Counted from the first letter of the stretch, positions 31,901-41,081 are shown. The stretch: 64,000 bases of DNA from JAZDLX01 sp964538455 (GCA_964538455.1 CAZIDZ010000005.1:1-64000), one strand, 5' to 3'. The notes: a model not told the origin generated them from the sequence alone. Translations and numbers: made by a program.

Positions 31901-34885
31901 GAATCCTCGTTTAGCGGAACGCATAGCTGGAGCGACAGTCCAAACGGACCTTATGCGACGAATACATCACGTTCACTGCTTATCCCGATTTCGCTGACTG
32001 GACCTTCGATTTCCATGCCGATGCTCAGCTTCGCGCACCGGTACAACTTTCAGTCGTCCTACGACCAGGGCCTCGTGGAGATTTCCATCAATGGCGGCAC
32101 GAACTACACGTTGATTTACAGCACCACCGGATTCAGCGGGGCGAATTGGGATCGCGAGAACATCGACCTGACAACGTACCTCGGTCAGAATATCCTGCTT
32201 CGATTCAGAGTCGTTTCCGATGGTGGAACAAATTCGGATGGCTGGTACATCGACGATATCAGGGTCAATGAATCGCGGAAGACGGAGCCTCTTGAGTATC
32301 CATTCACGGATGATTTCAACGATTTCGCGCGCAGTGACAGTGTCTGGATTACATCCACCTGGGGTCCTGCGCCATCGGGGCATGACGGCAGCCAGTACAT
32401 GCATTCACGCCCCAAGGGAAACTACCTCAACGACTATTATTATCTCACATACACGTGGATTACTACTGCGAATAACATTGATTTGAGCGATGCAATCAAC
32501 CCGAAGCTGACGTTCTGGCAGGCCCGGAATGACAACCGCAACAACTACGTTGTGCAGGGGTCTTCGGACGATGGCGTCACCTACGTCACACTCGCGAGCT
32601 ATGATGGCAACACCGGTTGGACTCGCAACGAGATCAGCCTCGTGAGTTTTGCCGGGATGAAGATGCGTCTTCGCTTCCTCGTAAACGGTTTGTATTGGGA
32701 TGGCTATTGGTTGATCGACGATGTCAGCGTGCACGAGGACTACACCGGGATCAGTCTCCCAGATTTTGTGAGAACTATCGGTCCCGAACTGGCATCAACG
32801 ACCCTTGGCCTGCCGACGGAACCGGTGCGCGGTCTCGTTTACGAGAACGGCGTGACGAACGGTGCAGGTCAGGGCGCCGGAATCCTTGCCGATGTCGGGT
32901 ATGGTCCGGAGGGTTCACTCCCAGGTTTGCAATGGGTGTGGACGGAAGCGATTTACGACGGTTCCGCGATGACGGACAGCGCGGATGTTTACCGCGCCGC
33001 TCTCTCCGCCCCGGAGCTGGGGCAATACAGTTACGCCTTCCGTTTCTCGACAGACGGTGGGAGCCATTGGTTGTATTCGGATCTCGACGGGAACAACACA
33101 GGGTCGGGCGGAGACAATTTCTACTCGCCGATCCGCGCCGGAACCTTCCTCGTCACCATGCGACCGGTTCTCGTATTGCGCGACAGCGTTATCAACATGA
33201 CCCTGCCCGCGAATCATACAGGATCACGTGTGGTTTCTTTCTTCAATGACGGCGAAGGACCGTTGGGGGTCCAATTCGCGGACACTTCCGAGTGGCTCAC
33301 CCTCAATCCGACGACGCTGACGGTTCAGCCGCAGGAATTCGGACGTTTGAATCTCCTCTTTGACACCCAGGATCTGCCGGATGATTCCACGTACCTGGCG
33401 ACAGTTCACTGGACTTCGAACGATCCGGATCGCAGAGTGGATTCCCTGGCGGTCAACCTCACTGTGGTCGATTCCGCAGCTGTGGTGCTCGCCGGATTTG
33501 CTAGAGATCATCGAACCGGGTCAGGGGTGTCCTGGGCGAAGATGAATGTCTATCACGCCGACACCCTGTTCATGGAGCTGACTACAGGAGGAGACGGCTA
33601 TTTTGCGATCTATGGGGCGAGTGCGGGCGATTTCGAAGTTCAAGCGTCAGCGCGAGGGTATTACCCTGCCAAGGCAATCCTGACGGCCCCGGGCGACAAC
33701 GCCTCAATCGATCTATCCAGCGTTCACCAAACAACCTTCAGCCAACAGAGCCTGAACATTTACGGCACTGCCTCNNNNNNNNNNNNNNNNNNNNNNNNNN
33801 NNNNNNNNNNNNNNNNNNNNNNNNNNNNNNNNNNNNNNNNNNNNNNNNNNNNNNNNNNNNNNNNNNNNNNNNNNGATCTGGATGTGCTCAGTCCGAAGCG
33901 CGGGTACTGGATCAAGGTGACATTGGCGGATTCGTTCGTTGTTCAGGGCGAAAAGGTGTATGATGACACCTGGCTGCCCCTCGATCTGGGTTGGAATCTG
34001 GTGTCGTACCTGCCCGAGAACGCCATGAGTGTCGAGCAGGCCCTCGAGAGCATTCATGGGATGTTCGCCGTGGTCTCAGGGTATGACCAGAGCGCGATGA
34101 TGTTCCTGCCGGGCAGCCCGTTCAACGACTTGGAGGCGATGGCAAACGGTTTCGGGTACTGGATCCGCTTGAACGAGCGGGCCTCTCTGAACTATCGGTC
34201 CGATGCGGGGGTAATGCTATCACCCCCGATGACGGTCTTTGAGGATACTCCGGTAGCAACTGCCGCGGTTGATTTCACTCCGACTCCGCTTTGGGCCGAC
34301 TACTACGGGGAAGTGGATCTTCCCATCGGGAAGGTGATTGAGGCATACGATGCGGACGGGGTGCTTTGCGGCAGGACGACGTTGCGTGCGACTCAACAAT
34401 ACGGATTCCTGCATGTGTACGGTGACGATGCGAACACTCCGGAGGACGAAGGAGCGCTGCCGGGCGATCACATAACCTTCATGTGCGACGGAGAGATCAT
34501 CGGCTCTACCTCGGTGCGGCACGGCTGGTCGCCGGGACAGGATCCTCAGCACGTACCGCTTGGAGCGTTCAGTTCCGCCGAGGAGACGAAGGACGGACTT
34601 CCAATCGCCTATGAGCTTTCGCCGAACTTCCCGAACCCGTTCAACAATTCTACGACGATTCGTTACCAATTGCCCGACGGAGGCAAGGTAAGCCTGCAGG
34701 TGTTCAATCTGCTCGGACAGAAGGTGGCCACTTTGGTCCAGCAGGAGATGCCGGCCGGATACCACCAGTTTGTCTGGAGGGGAGCCGGGATGGCAAGTGG
34801 CATCTACTTCCTGCGCTTCTCTGTGATCGATGCGAACGGAGTCGAGCGATTCCGCCGCGTCCGCAAGATTATGCTGCTGGAGTAG
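29000..34885 (+). CDS. Large T9SS-secreted protein with triple FN3 / MAM-like repeat units
   Basis: A surface or secreted protein of about 1,960 residues, interrupted by a 100-N gap at 33775-33874, so its true length is uncertain. The ATG at 29000 follows GGAGG and starts a signal peptide (VLFFVVFLFPATVQA). Three tandem units follow, each with an FN3-like segment (YYYRIFVVDTTGDYSYGSNE), then two MAM/immune-inhibitor-A-like beta-sandwiches (YPFFDDMESG and FPFFEDFND). Then come a segment with a carboxypeptidase-regulatory-like fold (VVLAGFARDHRTGSGVSWAK), a GWNLVSYLP segment, a domain shared with the next gene (KVIEAYDADGVLCG), and a T9SS type A sorting domain (SPNFPNPFNNSTTIRYQLPD, ending RKIMLLE). 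No catalytic motif is seen; adhesion or carbohydrate binding is the best guess. The next gene starts 4 nt later. Confidence 0.85.
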   Translation: MGAFVRRISPALVLFFVVFLFPATVQATPPAAVTLSTPELAEPHSLTLNWTASDDAGFQEYRLYRSTSAGVDTNDVLITTESSPGTTSFTDDTLRIKSTYYYKIYVVNTLGEVSAGSNEVSRTTSGNSYPFFDDMESGDANWITSTGTWELTDEDAYSGTYSFTDSPGLPYQSNADNKLVMAISLTGNDIRMPVLSFYHKFNFQANVDQGLLEISTDGGNSYFIAYSTTGFSSSNWAFDNIDLTPYLGQEIYIRFRVKTDGSTNSDGWHIDDVRIDESEMTTDIPFPFTEDFSDSARSDSLWQTSCWGWTSGEYMHSRPNGNYHEDYYYLTYTWLTTAANIDLAGTVSPILVFKQYRYDTRNNFLVQLSADNGATYTTIASYDGNTGWTTSQVSIASYAGLKVRLRFYVNGQYSNAYWLIDNIRITEEPTDVVIASAVNQGRHGVQLSWSQNTDGDFQRYEIYRSTSSGISRSGSPYAIITSSSTTSLLDSLLTYQNTRYYYRIFVVDTTGDYSYGSNEVSVLTPTWPAAASYPFFDDMESGAGYFAEDQPWSITAEDSDTTARSGLHCWSDSPNGPYGASTSRSLYLPVSLGGAAAHRPMLTFMQKYSFQQNYDHGLVEISTNNGSSFFIAYSITGFSEGWEPVEVDLTPYVGQSILLRFRIVSNEDTNSDGWYVDDIRIDEDPVSAVEPFPFFEDFNDAVRSDSIWINSTWGLASSGHDGSTYMHSRPAGNYHNDYYYLTYTWISTAGSIDLSGTTSPILTFWQARNDIRNNFLLQVSSDNGATYETVGTYDGSTGWTRNQISLANYAGKTIRLRFYLNGSYWDGYWLIDDIAITEEPLDVVMNQPETVGRHDVVLSWSKNEEGDFKQYELYKSTSSGVSRSGSPLQTYIDPNQVSYHDEQLVYPNQTYYYRAFVVDTSGNVSYGSNEISVRTPGLPEANSYPFFDDMEHGPDAYAEELPWKITEESSFSGTHSWSDSPNGPYATNTSRSLLIPISLTGPSISMPMLSFAHRYNFQSSYDQGLVEISINGGTNYTLIYSTTGFSGANWDRENIDLTTYLGQNILLRFRVVSDGGTNSDGWYIDDIRVNESRKTEPLEYPFTDDFNDFARSDSVWITSTWGPAPSGHDGSQYMHSRPKGNYLNDYYYLTYTWITTANNIDLSDAINPKLTFWQARNDNRNNYVVQGSSDDGVTYVTLASYDGNTGWTRNEISLVSFAGMKMRLRFLVNGLYWDGYWLIDDVSVHEDYTGISLPDFVRTIGPELASTTLGLPTEPVRGLVYENGVTNGAGQGAGILADVGYGPEGSLPGLQWVWTEAIYDGSAMTDSADVYRAALSAPELGQYSYAFRFSTDGGSHWLYSDLDGNNTGSGGDNFYSPIRAGTFLVTMRPVLVLRDSVINMTLPANHTGSRVVSFFNDGEGPLGVQFADTSEWLTLNPTTLTVQPQEFGRLNLLFDTQDLPDDSTYLATVHWTSNDPDRRVDSLAVNLTVVDSAAVVLAGFARDHRTGSGVSWAKMNVYHADTLFMELTTGGDGYFAIYGASAGDFEVQASARGYYPAKAILTAPGDNASIDLSSVHQTTFSQQSLNIYGTAXXXXXXXXXXXXXXXXXXXXXXXXXXXXXXXXXXDLDVLSPKRGYWIKVTLADSFVVQGEKVYDDTWLPLDLGWNLVSYLPENAMSVEQALESIHGMFAVVSGYDQSAMMFLPGSPFNDLEAMANGFGYWIRLNERASLNYRSDAGVMLSPPMTVFEDTPVATAAVDFTPTPLWADYYGEVDLPIGKVIEAYDADGVLCGRTTLRATQQYGFLHVYGDDANTPEDEGALPGDHITFMCDGEIIGSTSVRHGWSPGQDPQHVPLGAFSSAEETKDGLPIAYELSPNFPNPFNNSTTIRYQLPDGGKVSLQVFNLLGQKVATLVQQEMPAGYHQFVWRGAGMASGIYFLRFSVIDANGVERFRRVRKIMLLE
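29100..32740 (+). repeat. Three tandem intragenic repeat units of about 1.2 kb
   Basis: Units begin near 29100, 30291 and 31531. The marker YPFFDDME is encoded near 29383, 30596 and 31828, giving periods of about 1,213 and 1,232 bp. Units 2 and 3 are clearly closer to each other than to unit 1 (both carry STSSG(I/V)SRSGSP and SDSPNGPY). The repeats are collinear in the protein and under coding constraint. Confidence 0.85.
33775..33874. other. Assembly gap (100 N) inside the large T9SS gene
   Basis: The run is exactly 100 N, a common placeholder for unknown size. Reading frame is open on both sides, but continuity through the gap is not evidence of true distance. Missing sequence probably includes the start of the GWNLVSYLP segment. 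Confidence 0.95.
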
Positions 34886-34889
34886 AACC

Positions 34890-36448
34890 GTGAGCGGGAC
34901 ATTAAATCGTCTGGCATTTCGGAACGGTGAAATGCAAGGGGATCGATTCACCTCGAGGCGTTGCGTGAGGTTGCTTCGCGCTTTCCTCGCCGGAATGGTC
35001 CTGCTCTTGGGTGTGGTTGGCCATTCGGCCCGGGCGCAAGACACGCTGGTTACGACGAACACCTACACGGCTTTCGCCGGAACTCGCGTTTATATAGACG
35101 GGACGCGGGCTCAACCGGGCAGCGTTATCGAGGCGTTCGATCCGGATGGAGTGCTCTGCGGGCGTTTCGTGATGACGAAGCCGGACACTTTTGGCTGGCT
35201 TTACGTGTACGGGGACGATGTGACCACAGAGGCGGACGATGGAGCGAGTGAAGGGGATCTGATCGACTTCACGGTTGATGCCCGTCCTGCCACGGTTATC
35301 GGCAGCACCGTGTGGTCGTTCGGTGCGCCGGGCGATACGAATATCGTGGAACTTTACGTCGGTGGATTCCCCCCGATCCTGCATGGATATTTCCCGGTCG
35401 AGCTGTCGTTTCTCGAGGATGATTCGCTTGTTATCGATGCCAGTGGTCTCTTTCAGGATCGAGACACCGATTTCAGCACCCTGGATTGGACGGTTCAGTC
35501 GTTGTCCGGAGCTGACCTCACGATCAACTCGAACAAATGGAATGCCAGCCCAAAACTCAGTTTCCGTTCCATCAAGGACGCGTTTGGGTCCGTTCTTGCA
35601 CAAGTGAAGGTGGCCGACGAGCGGAGTTATGCGGACAGCCTCCTTGTTTCCTTCTTCATTGTAGACAGGCCGGATGCTCCGGTGATCACATCATTGGATT
35701 CGGTTGCGGCTGTTGAGGATCAGGTGTTTGTTTATCAACCTGCGGCCACGGACCCCGATAATGATCCCTTGTCCTTCATCTTCATGGATCTCTCCTCGTG
35801 GCTGGCAGTAGAAGGCGAAACTGTCACAGGCGTGCCGCTGACCGACGCCTACCACGGCGAGTTCACGGTGATCGCCACTGACAATGTCTATACGGATACG
35901 GCGCATGTGCAGGTGACGGTCATCCCTGTCAACGACGCTCCCGACGATTTCGAGCAGTTGGTGCCGTCGGACGGCGCAGAATACACGATTGACGACTTCA
36001 ACGGCTCGCAGGAAGTTCAATTCGGCTGGCAGGTTGCAGGGGATGAAGAGGGCGATGCGGTCAGCTACGGGTTGATGTTGGCAGGGTCTTCAGGCGCGGG
36101 TTCACTCGGCCTTGGCCTAAGCTCGACGTCGTACGTTTTGACTTTGCGGAATCTACTCGACGCATTTGACTTGGTGGGCATGCCCGCCGGCGGGACCGCA
36201 CAGTGGTCGGTTTTTGCCACTGATGGAGTTGATACGACCTGGTCTTCCAACGCGCCCTTCGATTTCACCTTGAACGTAAACCTGGATGTGCCGGTTGACA
36301 ACGCGGCCCTTCCTGCCCGCTTCGAGATTCGCCCGAATCACCCCAACCCGTTCAACGCTTCCACGGTGATCCCCCTCGCAATTCCAAAAACGTCGCGGGT
36401 GCGTGTCGTGGTGTTTGATATGCTCGGCCGCAGGCGGGCGATTCTGCA
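34890..36448 (+). CDS. T9SS-secreted protein with cadherin-like domain, C-terminus lost in gap
   Basis: At least 519 residues; the end runs into 100 N. The GTG at 34890 is preferred because GGAG lies 7 nt upstream, 4 nt after the previous stop; an ATG at 34932 is the alternative and gives a shorter signal peptide. The signal peptide is RAFLAGMVLLLGVVGHSARA. Residues about 55-150 (GSVIEAFDPDGVLCGRFVMT, LYVYGDD) repeat a domain found near the end of the preceding protein. A cadherin-like domain follows (VAAVEDQVFVYQPAATDPDN, DAYHGEFTVIATDNVYTDTA). The T9SS sorting domain begins with HPNPFNASTVIPLAIP and breaks off at LGRRRAIL, so only some 25-40 residues are missing. No enzyme motif is seen. 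Confidence 0.8.
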
Positions 36449-36548
36449 NNNNNNNNNNNNNNNNNNNNNNNNNNNNNNNNNNNNNNNNNNNNNNNNNNNN
36501 NNNNNNNNNNNNNNNNNNNNNNNNNNNNNNNNNNNNNNNNNNNNNNNN
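36449..36548. other. Assembly gap (100 N) between convergent genes
   Basis: The gap removes the 3' ends of the T9SS gene (plus) and the acyl-CoA synthetase gene (minus). Frames that read through the N run on either strand join unrelated genes and are artefacts. Confidence 0.95.
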
Positions 36549-38302
36549 GACTGCCCGGCACCGTTCTCGATCTCGATCATCTCCCCCGAATAGAGGAACC
36601 TTTTAATCGTACGCTTTGTCGTCTTCTGAAACTCGCTGTCGAATATGCGGAAAGCCTTGATCCGTTTATATTCCGCGAGGTTTTTCATCGCCTTCCTGAT
36701 CTCGGCCTGAATCAGCGAGTGGATCTGTTCGACGGTGGATTTGACTCCTCTCTCCTCATCGTGCAGGTCGATCTGTTCGTAGTCAGGATAGATCAGCGCG
36801 CCGACCTCTTCCCCCAGCCCTGCTTTCCGTTTGATGCCGACGACAACCGATTCGGCGATGAAAGGCATTCGGTTGAGGTAGAATTCGATCTCTTCCGGGA
36901 AAACGTTTTTCCCTCCTGCGGTGACGATCAGGGCTTTTGCCCGGCCTGTGATCTGCAGGTAGCCATCGGGGTGGATAAAGCCGAGATCGCCCGTGCGGAA
37001 CCAGCCGTCCTCGGTGAAACAGGCTTTAGTTGCCTCTTCATTTTTGTAGTAACCCGCAAAAACGTTAGGCCCCTTAGCGCAGACTTCCCCGATTCCCGCG
37101 GCGTCTGGTTCGAGAATCTTGCACTCGACGCCCGGGAGGGTCGGCCCTACGCACTCATGGCGGATTTTCCACGCCGGGGTCAGGTGGGTGCAAGGACTTG
37201 TCTCGGTGAGTCCGTACCCCTGAAATGTGCACAGCCCAAAGCGGTTGAAGAATCGGCCGATCTCCGGGTCGAGCGGTCCCCCGGCGGAGAGGAAGTATTT
37301 GATCGTCCCAAGTCCTGCTTTTTCGCGCAATCCCCCGAAGAGCGGGAAACCGAGCTTCAATCCGGCCTTCTCCCCAACAGCGGCGATCCCCATCATCGTT
37401 TTGAAAAGGGTCTCCTTTATTTTTCCGGCGTTACGGACGTTTCGCAGGATTCCCGCCTGCATTTTTTCAAAGAGGAGCGGGACACCGCAAAGGTAGGTGA
37501 CGCCGTTTTCGCGGATCGCCGAGACGATCTCGGGCCCCGCGAGGCTTGGCGCGAAGGCGATTGTTGCTCCAGTAAACAGTGGGAAAATGAAACCTGCGGT
37601 CGCTTCGAAGCTGTGGTGGACGGGGAGGACGGAAAGAAACACATCTCCCGGACCCGTGTTGAAAAGTCGTCCCGCTCCCGCTGCGTTGGAGAGAATGTTA
37701 CGCGAGGTGAGCATCACACCCTTCGAGTGGCCGGTCGTTCCCGAGGTGTAGAGAATCGCCGCGAGATTGTCGAGGTCGAGAGGTGGCAGGGTGCGTGCCG
37801 AACTACCGCCGGATTCGGCTATGCCTGTGAATGTGTAGGCTGCGTCGCACCGTTCGTCGTCCAGAGCGACCGTCGTTTCCAGCGTCGCGACTCGTTCGAT
37901 GTCGGCGATCAAGCGGATAAATTTTGCATCCGCAAAGAGAATGCGAGCGCCGGAATCCGAAAGAATGTGACGAATGCCGGGCGCCGGAAGCATCCTGTCG
38001 ATCGGCACGCAAACCCCATCCACCGCCTGGACGCCGAGGTACGTTGCTTCCCACTCTGGGCTGTTTTCACCGAGGATCGCAACGGGATCGCCCGGTTGGA
38101 TTCCCCACTCGATCAACCAGCCAGCGACGGCCATGACGTGGTCGTGAAGAGTACGGTAACTCCATGTTTTCCATTGCCTATCACGCAGAACGCGCATCGC
38201 GGGGCGGTCACCAAAAGCCTCCGCGCTACGCCTGGATAGCTCCCCAAGGGGAAAGAGTTCACGCTCGGGAAAAAGCCTTGATTCGAATACGTGCATCCGC
38301 AT
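36549..38302 (-). CDS. Long-chain-fatty-acid-CoA ligase-like AMP-forming synthetase, C-terminus in gap
   Basis: At least 584 residues of an ANL-superfamily enzyme that activates a carboxylate with ATP to an acyl-adenylate and then to acyl-CoA. The phosphate loop is YTSGTTGHSKGVM, and later adenylation motifs are FQGYGLTETSP, DGWFRTGDLGFIHPDGYL and TGRAKALIVTAGGKNVFPEE. The end (TTKRTIKRFLYSG) is close to the normal C-terminus, so little is missing. The ATG at 38302 (or 38296, six bases on) is preferred to the one at 38344, which would lie inside a palindrome (38344-38358) and has no ribosome site. The closest known types are FadD-like enzymes of the long-chain group; the exact substrate is not clear. 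It diverges from the aldo/keto reductase gene. Confidence 0.88.
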
Positions 38303-38343
38303 CTCTTCGTTGGGAAACAGGGCTATTGACAGGGAACGACGCA

Positions 38344-38358
38344 TGTAACACCGTTACA
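38344..38358. promoter_or_regulatory. Palindromic operator candidate upstream of acyl-CoA synthetase
   Basis: TGTAAC-ACC-GTTACA is a perfect 6-3-6 inverted repeat in an otherwise AT-rich stretch (38344-38395) where the ligase promoter should be. Fatty-acid genes are often controlled by TetR/GntR-type dimers, but no regulator gene is adjacent. Its position supports a ligase start codon downstream at 38302 or 38296. Confidence 0.45.
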
Positions 38359-38583
38359 CAATTACATTAATTTCAACAAAATAAGAGGTTTCGGGGCAAG
38401 GTATCGTCGAAGTTACTGGAGAACAATAGCGGACAACTTTGAAACCTCACTCGCTTGTCTCGGTTCAAAAAATCTACGCAACGCCGAGGGTTGATTCTTT
38501 TCAGCGAGAGGAGTGACCACCTTGCCCGGGAATCCGCCCTTTGCGTATTCTGCGTTCCCATGTTTATCAGGTCGTGGAGGGAA

Positions 38584-38793
38584 ACATGAGGTACGTCCAT
38601 CTTGGAAGAACCGGTGTGAAGGTCAGCAGAATCTGTCTNNNNNNNNNNNNNNNNNNNNNNNNNNNNNNNNNNNNNNNNNNNNNNNNNNNNNNNNNNNNNN
38701 NNNNNNNNNNNNNNNNNNNNNNNNNNNNNNNNNNNNNNACATGAGGTACGTCCATCTTGGAAGAACCGGTGTGAAGGTCAGCAGAATCTGTCT
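38584..38793. repeat. Scaffolding artefact: identical 55-bp ends around a 100-N gap
   Basis: Bases 38584-38638 and 38739-38793 are identical over 55 bp, with N at 38639-38738. Both copies start with AC and the ATG of the aldo/keto reductase gene. The simplest explanation is two contigs that overlap by one k-mer (k of 55) joined by a placeholder. The real chromosome should then run from 38583 straight to 38739, with no gap and no duplication. Confidence 0.85.
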
Positions 38794-39715
38794 TGGGACA
38801 ATGAATTTCGGTCATTATGTCACAGAAGCTGACTCCCACCAGATCCTGGATCACGCTCTCGCCTTAGGCGTGAATTTCGTTGACACCGCAAATGTGTACG
38901 GCGGGGATAAGGGACGAGGCACAGCCGAGGAATATATCGGGCGTTGGTTGATGAAAGATCGTGCCAAGCGGGAGCAGATCGTTCTGGCGACCAAGGTCTA
39001 CGGCGCGATGTCGGACGACGGGATCAATGACCGGCGGCTTTCCGCCTACCATATTCGAGCGGCATGCGAGGACAGCCTTCGCCGCCTCCAGACGGACCAT
39101 ATCGATCTCTACCAGATGCATCATGTCGATCGCGAAACGGGGTGGGATGAAATCTGGCAGGCGATGGAGCAGCTCGTTCGCGAGGGGAAGGTGCTGTACG
39201 TCGGCAGTAGCAATTTCGCCGGGTGGCACATCGTCCGGGCGAACGAGATCGCGGCCCGCCGGAATTTCATGGGTATTGTATCCGAACAGAGCCTGTACCA
39301 TCTCGCCAACCGGGCGATCGAGTCGGACCTGATCCCCGCCTGCGAAACATACGGCATCGGCATTATTCCATGGAGTCCGCTCGGTGGAGGCCTGCTGTGC
39401 GGTGTCCTGAAGAAAGTGAAGCAGGGCCGGCGCACCGAGCAGGGATTCCTTGAGAAGGTCGAGAGACTTCGACCGCAGCTGGAGAAGTACGAAACGCTCT
39501 GCTCGGAGATCGGACATCCACCCGCGGATGTTGCGCTGGCCTGGATGCTCGTGAACCCGGCTATCACCGCGCCAATCGTCGGCCCGCGAACGGTGCAGCA
39601 ATTGGAGCAAAATGTCCAGGCGAGCGAACTCACCCTGGAGTCTAAGGTGATGCAGCAATTGGATGAAATCTGGCCCGGTCCGGGAGGTCCATCACCTGAA
39701 AGCTACGCTTGGTAG
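38741..39715 (+). CDS. Aldo/keto reductase
   Basis: A 324-residue NADPH-dependent oxidoreductase with the (beta/alpha)8 AKR fold. The catalytic tetrad is visible: Asp and Tyr in VDTANVYGG, Lys in VLATKVYG, and His in YQMHHVD. The cofactor-binding end carries PIVGPRTVQQLEQN. The sequence type (RYVHLGRTGVKVSRICLGTM, IIPWSPLGGGLL) matches the large YhdN/general-stress-type and sugar/aldehyde AKR groups; substrate unknown. The start codon is the second copy of a 55-bp repeat caused by the assembly; the true upstream sequence is that before 38584, giving the ribosome site GGAGGGAAAC. It diverges from the acyl-CoA synthetase gene and converges on the oxidoreductase gene at 39798. Confidence 0.93.
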   Translation: MRYVHLGRTGVKVSRICLGTMNFGHYVTEADSHQILDHALALGVNFVDTANVYGGDKGRGTAEEYIGRWLMKDRAKREQIVLATKVYGAMSDDGINDRRLSAYHIRAACEDSLRRLQTDHIDLYQMHHVDRETGWDEIWQAMEQLVREGKVLYVGSSNFAGWHIVRANEIAARRNFMGIVSEQSLYHLANRAIESDLIPACETYGIGIIPWSPLGGGLLCGVLKKVKQGRRTEQGFLEKVERLRPQLEKYETLCSEIGHPPADVALAWMLVNPAITAPIVGPRTVQQLEQNVQASELTLESKVMQQLDEIWPGPGGPSPESYAW

Positions 39716-39797
39716 ATGGAGTGTAGGATAGAGTAAAACCTGATGCCCCGTAGTGAGCTGTTTCTCTGCGGTAAAGGGGATTCCGCCCACAGCTCGT

Positions 39798-40907
39798 TCA
39801 GTCCGTCCTCGCGTCCCGTGCCGCCTCGGTTGCACGCAGAGCAGTGTCCAGTGCGTGAAATCCGTCCTCGAGAGGCACGCGCACAGGGTGCTTCGGATCA
39901 CGTACGGCCGCTGCAACATCCGCCATCATGCTCTGCAGGCAGGCGGTGTACACATCCAGCTTGGCGTCCTTGAGTGCAAATGTTCCCCTCATTATGCTGG
40001 CTACCTGGAATGGATTTCCGGCGGAACGAATCACCTGTCCGTTACCTTCGGGATTTACCGGTGCCTCCTCCAGAGTTTTCCAACCGGGCAATGCTTGCAA
40101 AGCCTTGCGTCCCTCTTCGTCAACCATTGCGAAGATTTCGCCTTCGAGGGGAATCCATCCTTTCAAATCCACCTGCGCCAATTGGAACACGAGGTGGATG
40201 GATGTCGTTTCCAGCGCTCGTGGTCGGGAAAATTCGTGGTAATGGGTTGCAATCAGGCCGTTGTGGTAGAGCGCTGTCGCCAGCAGCTGGTCTTCCTGTC
40301 TTTCGCTCCGTGTTCCGTGAGCTCCTAGGACCGTTGCTGGATGACGTCCCGCGACAGCATCGACCAGATCGGTGAAGTGTCCGGCGTGCTCCACAAGAAT
40401 GCCTCCTGAAATGGCTGTGTCCCAGAACCAGTGATCTGGCGGAAGCGACTCGTCCTGAGCGACGTTCTCCACGGCGGCGTGCCGGAGACGGCCGAAAAGC
40501 CCGCTGCGGCCCCACGCAACAAGGGTCTCGACCAGGGGGTGAAAACGCAGCATGAAATTGACCGCCGCGACCTTTCCGCAACGGTCCCGCTCCTCAATGA
40601 CGCGTCGAGCGTCCTCCAGAGTTGTTGCCAGGGGTTTGTCGACGAGCACGTGCTTTCCTGCGCGCAAAGCGGCGATGGCGATCTCGGCGTGTGTTGCCGG
40701 GGGAGTGACTACAGAGACAATATCAACGCCCGGATCCGCAACGAGCTCGGCCCACTCCGTGGTAAAACGGGCCGGGGAATCGGATTTGCGCGACGGATCG
40801 GCATCCGCAATCGCCCGGACCTCGACACCGCCCACTTGTGACCAGGCGTTGTGAAGGAATGGACCGAAGCCGCCGTAGCCGACGATGCCAATTCCGAGGG
40901 TCTCCAT
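39798..40907 (-). CDS. Gfo/Idh/MocA-family oxidoreductase
   Basis: A 369-residue NAD(P)-dependent oxidoreductase. The Rossmann motif is GIGIVGYGGFGPFLHNAW at the N-terminus, the acidic NAD-binding residue lies in VRAIADADPS, and the conserved Lys-Pro is in GKHVLVDKPLATT. The catalytic region includes GGILVEHAGHFTDLVDAVAG. Family members oxidise or reduce sugars, inositol or related polyols; the substrate is not evident. It diverges from the secreted six-hairpin glycosidase-like gene at 41082, with 174 bp between starts, so both may belong to the same sugar pathway. No signal peptide, hence cytoplasmic. Confidence 0.9.
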   Translation of the reverse strand: METLGIGIVGYGGFGPFLHNAWSQVGGVEVRAIADADPSRKSDSPARFTTEWAELVADPGVDIVSVVTPPATHAEIAIAALRAGKHVLVDKPLATTLEDARRVIEERDRCGKVAAVNFMLRFHPLVETLVAWGRSGLFGRLRHAAVENVAQDESLPPDHWFWDTAISGGILVEHAGHFTDLVDAVAGRHPATVLGAHGTRSERQEDQLLATALYHNGLIATHYHEFSRPRALETTSIHLVFQLAQVDLKGWIPLEGEIFAMVDEEGRKALQALPGWKTLEEAPVNPEGNGQVIRSAGNPFQVASIMRGTFALKDAKLDVYTACLQSMMADVAAAVRDPKHPVRVPLEDGFHALDTALRATEAARDARTD

Positions 40908-41023
40908 CGATAGCTCTCCGCAGAGTGAACTCGCCTTCCGATTGCCTGATGGAATGTATGAACAAAGGCGCCACGTTCACGAAACTGGAGTTGGAGACCG
41001 TTGCTGAGATTTCATCTTGGCCA

Positions 41024-41052
41024 TTGACCGCAGTGCGGGGGCGCACGATACT
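41024..41052 (+). promoter_or_regulatory. Sigma-70-like promoter of the six-hairpin glycosidase-like gene
   Basis: TTGACC (41024-41029), a 17-bp spacer, then GATACT (41047-41052). A start near 41059 would leave about 23 nt before the ATG at 41082, including the GGGAGGG ribosome site. The -35 hexamer is the same as that of the LacI-gene promoter at 43708. Confidence 0.5.
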
Positions 41053-41081
41053 ATGTTCGTCAACATTCCCGGGAGGGCGGC

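Noticed and set aside
29388..32740. A catalytic peptidase domain, since MAM-like segments resemble immune inhibitor A
   Set aside because: No HEXXH or other protease motif is present; only the accessory beta-sandwich type is seen.
36338..36593. Frames on both strands that continue through the 100-N gap at 36449-36548
   Set aside because: They fuse a T9SS protein to antisense ligase sequence or the reverse; the N run has no coding meaning.
36719..38239. A 506-codon plus-strand open frame
   Set aside because: It is antisense to the acyl-CoA synthetase, whose motifs are all intact on the minus strand.
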